Made by a program: the position numbers and the translations under genes. The notes under the pieces were generated by a model. It worked only from the letters and a program-made list of their open reading frames with translations. It did no database searches and had not been told where the DNA came from. From Ktedonobacter racemifer DSM 44963 (GTDB lineage: Bacteria > Chloroflexota > Ktedonobacteria > Ktedonobacterales > Ktedonobacteraceae), in assembly GCF_000178855.1 (NCBI RefSeq), contig NZ_ADVG01000004.1, positions 620,001 to 684,000 of the forward strand: 64,000 nt of DNA, read 5' to 3'. Positions within the stretch are counted from its first letter, which is position 1. Each line of letters starts with the position of its first letter. Below are positions 61,202-64,000 of the stretch, one piece after another.

Positions 61202-62094
61202 GCAAGGTTGTTGAGGCCCAACGGCTAACCAAGACCTATGGTAAGGTCACGGCGGTCGACCAGGTCAGTTTCGCTATTGAAGAGAATAAGATCTATGGGC
61301 TACTTGGCCGCAATGGAGCCGGAAAAACGACGATTATGCAGATGATCACAGCCCAGATCTTTGCTACAAGTGGAGAATTACTGGTCTTTGGAGAACAACC
61401 CTATGAGAATAATCGCGTGCTCGGCAAGATATGTTTCGTTAAGGAGAGCCAGAAGTATCCCGAGGGCCTCCGTGTCGCGGATATGCTAGACCTCTCCGGC
61501 TCGTTCTTTCCCAACTGGGATCGCGAGTACGCCAGCGCCCTGGTTGAGGATTTCCGTCTGCCTCTGAAACGCCGCATCAAGGCTCTCTCCAGGGGCATGC
61601 ATTCCGCCCTGGGTATTATTATCGGCCTTGCCAGCCGCGCGCCACTTACCATCTTCGATGAACCATACCTGGGACTTGATGCCGTAGCACGCAGCCTGTT
61701 TTATGATCGACTGATCGAGGACTACGCCGAACATCCACGCACCATTGTCCTCTCCACCCATCTGATCGACGAGGTGAGCCGAATTTTGGAGCATATCCTT
61801 GTCATCGATCAGGGCCGGTTAATTATCGACGAGGAAGCCGACGCGCTCCGCGAACGAGCCTTCACCATCGTTGGAACAGCCTCAAAGGTCGATGCCTTTA
61901 CAGCGGGCAGGGAGATACTTGAGCGCAAAGCCTTTGGCTCGCTTGCCGAGACCACTCTCCTCGGGCACCTGGATACAGATACGCGGCGGCAGGCCGAGAC
62001 ACTTGGACTGGAACTTGCGCCCATCTCTTTGCAACAATTGATCGTGCACCTCACGAGCGAGCGACCCGAAAGAAAGGCTGTGGAAGTCCTATGA
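61198..62094 (+). CDS. YtrB-like ABC transporter ATP-binding protein
   Basis: 298 residues. Walker A GRNGAGKTTIMQMI, signature ALSRGMHSALG (SRGM in place of SGGQ, usual in YtrB-like ATPases), Walker B LTIFDEPYLGLDA and switch His in VLSTHLIDEV. The C-terminal part is variable. It overlaps its regulator and its permease by 4 bases each. In Bacillus the YtrA-linked ABC proteins respond to cell-wall antibiotics, so a similar stress role is possible but not shown here. Confidence 0.93.
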   Translation: MSKVVEAQRLTKTYGKVTAVDQVSFAIEENKIYGLLGRNGAGKTTIMQMITAQIFATSGELLVFGEQPYENNRVLGKICFVKESQKYPEGLRVADMLDLSGSFFPNWDREYASALVEDFRLPLKRRIKALSRGMHSALGIIIGLASRAPLTIFDEPYLGLDAVARSLFYDRLIEDYAEHPRTIVLSTHLIDEVSRILEHILVIDQGRLIIDEEADALRERAFTIVGTASKVDAFTAGREILERKAFGSLAETTLLGHLDTDTRRQAETLGLELAPISLQQLIVHLTSERPERKAVEVL

Positions 62095-62786
62095 ATCGCA
62101 TGCAAGCTATACTCCATATACACTCCAAAGACTGGTTCTGGTGGCTTCTCGCGCCCTGGTGCTGGGCTTTGTTACCATCTTTCGCCGTCAACTTGATCAT
62201 AAGTTTGTTCGCGCATACAGATGCGGGCATTTATACAGGCGGCCTAGTCTCCATTTACATCTATATGCTCATCATTGGCGCGCTCGTTGTGTATCGCACC
62301 TTTTCCTTCGCCCTTGGTTTTACCATGCGCCGCACAGATTATATTCTGGGGACAACGCTAGTCGCAATAACAGTTTGCGCAATCGAAGCCATTGTGCTGC
62401 TTCTACTCTCCTTCATTGAAGCAGATCTCACAGGGGGCTGGGGCGTGAGGCTGCACTTCTTCCACCTGCCCTATGTTAGCGATGGCTCGTTCCTGGCTCA
62501 ATTCTGGGTGTACTTTATTGCCCTAGCAACCCTTTATGCTCTAGGTTTTATTATCGGTAGCCTCTATCAGCGCGCTGGTCGTACTGGCCTGCTGGCTACG
62601 AGTGGTGCGGCGCTACTACTTGGCACAATTGGCTCCTTCGCCTGTACACAGTACAATTGGTGGGGTAACATCTTCGCCTGGTTAACCCATCAGAGCACCG
62701 CTGATCTAGCTTCATGGTTCCTTTTGCCGCTCGTTGCCTGCCTCTCGATCTCCTATGTATTGCTGCGTAAAGCAACTATAGCTTAG
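62091..62786 (+). CDS. ABC permease partner of the YtrB-like ATPase
   Basis: 231 residues with six membrane helices (e.g. WALLPSFAVNLIISLFAH and ALATLYALGFIIGSLYQRAG) and no soluble domain. It overlaps the ATPase gene by ATGA. It should be the membrane part of the transporter. The family is diverse and the substrate cannot be predicted. Confidence 0.85.
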   Translation: MNRMQAILHIHSKDWFWWLLAPWCWALLPSFAVNLIISLFAHTDAGIYTGGLVSIYIYMLIIGALVVYRTFSFALGFTMRRTDYILGTTLVAITVCAIEAIVLLLLSFIEADLTGGWGVRLHFFHLPYVSDGSFLAQFWVYFIALATLYALGFIIGSLYQRAGRTGLLATSGAALLLGTIGSFACTQYNWWGNIFAWLTHQSTADLASWFLLPLVACLSISYVLLRKATIA

Positions 62787-62807
62787 ATAGCAGAAAGGAA
62801 AAGCATT

Positions 62808-63122
62808 ATGTCGACTCTCAGCCACACCAATCATTCCTCCTATGGAGCATATGAAATGCAATCAGCAAGCGAACATCAGGAGTACGAGATGTCCTCTTTC
62901 CAGAAGCAAGACAAAGTAGCCAATGAGAAGATTCGCGCTCCCAAGCGCGACATGCGGAACATCTACCGCTTTATACTGGCAATCACCTCCATGCTCATGC
63001 TCATTCCATTTGCCCTCCTCTTTATGGTTTTTATGGGAGGACCACAGGGCTGGATTGGCTTTGGCATCGCCGCCATTGCCATCTTTCTCATCGCCGTCGT
63101 CGCCATTGATAAAATTGAGTAG
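62808..63122 (+). CDS. Small two-span membrane protein of the YtrA-type operon
   Basis: 104 residues. The first about 50 are polar and Gln/Ser-rich. Two hydrophobic helices (about 55-77 and 82-100) follow, separated by a Gly-rich turn (GGPQGWIGFG). ATG 62808 lies behind AAAGGA and 21 bases after the permease stop, so it is in the same operon. No family was recognised; an accessory role for the transporter is inference from position only. Confidence 0.7.
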   Translation: MSTLSHTNHSSYGAYEMQSASEHQEYEMSSFQKQDKVANEKIRAPKRDMRNIYRFILAITSMLMLIPFALLFMVFMGGPQGWIGFGIAAIAIFLIAVVAIDKIE

Positions 63123-63208
63123 TTAAGTCATACATCAGGTAAAGCATACAACCGGCTGATACTTGGGCAAAAATAGGCTTAAAGTGTCACTACTTGAAAG
63201 GACTCACC

Positions 63209-64000
63209 ATGTCAACCCAGATTGACCAGGAAACATCCAATACACTTGAAGCGCCGCTCGCATCAGAAGCCACGGCACGACCACGGCTCTTCTTTGTCGA
63301 CCATACACGCATTTTCCTAACGACGCTGGTCATCATACATCATCTTGCGCTCACCTATATTGCTGGTCCCTGGTATTACCGGGAAACAACATATGACCTG
63401 CTCACAAACTTGCTCCTGGGGCTGCTGGTTCTCTTTAACCAGTCTTTCTTCATGGGCTGCTTCTTCCTGATCTCAGGCTACTTTACACCCGGCTCATATA
63501 ATCGCAAAGGACCGAAGGCATTTCTCAGAGACAGGTTTCTACGCCTGGGGCTGCCGCTCCTGATCTTTACATTCATCCTCAATCCCTTGATCATCTACCT
63601 TGGTGCTGGAACACCTATGCCCTACGGGTCATTCCTGCTTAAGTATGGCGTTTCTACCATTGGCACTGGACCGCTCTGGTTCGTCGAGGCGCTGCTGGTC
63701 TTTGACTGCCTCTATGTATTCTGGCGCTGGCTGACTCGTAAGCGCACAACTTCTACACCCGCCACTGCGATCAGCAAGCCGCTGACCTATCGCGCTATCC
63801 TGGCGTTCATACTCTCCCTGGCGCTTATCACCTTCCTGGTGCGCCTCTGGCTCCCTTTTGGCTGGACAGTCCCGTTGGTGAATCTTATCCCTTCCAACTT
63901 CCCACAGTATATCGGCCTCTTCCTTATTGGTCTGCTGGCCACTCGACATGGCTGGTTTCAAAACATTCCAACCTCAATGGGAAAGATTGGCCTGGGCGTT
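63209..64000 (+). CDS. Acyltransferase-3 family membrane protein (cut by window end)
   Basis: Open from ATG 63209 (GAAAGGA 6 bases upstream) to the window end, 264 codons with no stop. After a polar N-terminus, RLFFVDHTRIFLTTLVIIHH has the first helix and the Arg/His signature of acyltransferase 3 (PF01757, OafA-like). Further helices follow (e.g. LPLLIFTFILNPLIIYLG, GPLWFVEALLVFDCLYVFW). It should transfer an acyl group to a surface sugar or peptidoglycan. The C-terminal part is missing here, so any extra domain is unseen. Confidence 0.85.
   Translation, partial: MSTQIDQETSNTLEAPLASEATARPRLFFVDHTRIFLTTLVIIHHLALTYIAGPWYYRETTYDLLTNLLLGLLVLFNQSFFMGCFFLISGYFTPGSYNRKGPKAFLRDRFLRLGLPLLIFTFILNPLIIYLGAGTPMPYGSFLLKYGVSTIGTGPLWFVEALLVFDCLYVFWRWLTRKRTTSTPATAISKPLTYRAILAFILSLALITFLVRLWLPFGWTVPLVNLIPSNFPQYIGLFLIGLLATRHGWFQNIPTSMGKIGLGV

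Overview
The window looks like a chromosomal segment of a Ktedonobacteria-type Chloroflexota (filamentous, spore-forming soil bacterium). This is inferred from gene content and not from a marker gene. The content includes Ser/Thr kinases fused to unusual extracytoplasmic domains, an SCO6745-like protein otherwise typical of Actinobacteria, a CtpI-like giant P-type ATPase, many single-gene transporters and lipoproteins, and a moderately GC-rich coding sequence. No rRNA, tRNA, CRISPR array, integrase or transposase was seen. One RNA element, a cobalamin riboswitch, is clear.

Layout. 0-8 kb: a LacI-type regulator with a promoter and two identical inverted operators, an SCO6745-like protein, a thioesterase, an aldo/keto reductase and a heterodimeric ABC exporter pair. 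8-20 kb: the remnant of a GGDEF gene, an APC permease, a beta-lactamase-like serine hydrolase, an unknown anchored protein, an ADP-ribosylglycohydrolase, an FTR1 iron permease with a dyad inside its promoter, a Ser/Thr kinase with a PLL-like lectin propeller, a P450 and a GtrA protein. 20-26 kb: a likely operon of GT39 glycosyltransferase, small membrane protein, ferric-reductase-like heme membrane protein and an OmpR-type two-component system. 26-32 kb: two small proteins and a 1622-residue P-type ATPase made of a degenerate pseudo-ATPase followed by a catalytic one. 32-43 kb: phosphoesterase, peptide-binding lipoprotein, a large secreted protein with three C-terminal repeats, two lipoproteins, a hybrid histidine kinase, a lone receiver protein and a BKACE-type enzyme.

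43-50 kb: a GntR-ABC operon with two related permeases, a YeaQ-like protein, and a 640-residue protein that is a pseudokinase with a C-terminal Rieske-like domain lacking both histidine ligands. 50-57 kb: a late-step cobalamin set (CobU, then riboswitch, BtuF-like binding protein, CobO, CbiB, CobD-type decarboxylase, CobQ). 57-64 kb: a YdjM-like hydrolase, a GH2 beta-mannosidase, a YtrA-type GntR-ABC operon and the start of an acyltransferase-3 gene cut by the window end.

Two sequence-level themes run through the window. First, many transcription units end in very long, almost perfect hairpins (arms of 19 to 34 bp, several with no loop). Second, a dispersed structured repeat occurs three times (35093, 41112, 49306). 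Each copy lies in the same orientation just upstream of a minus-strand gene, and two stems show compensatory base changes. The strongest candidates for something undescribed are this repeat family, the pseudokinase/apo-Rieske protein, and the tandem pseudo-plus-active P-type ATPase with its His-rich neighbour.
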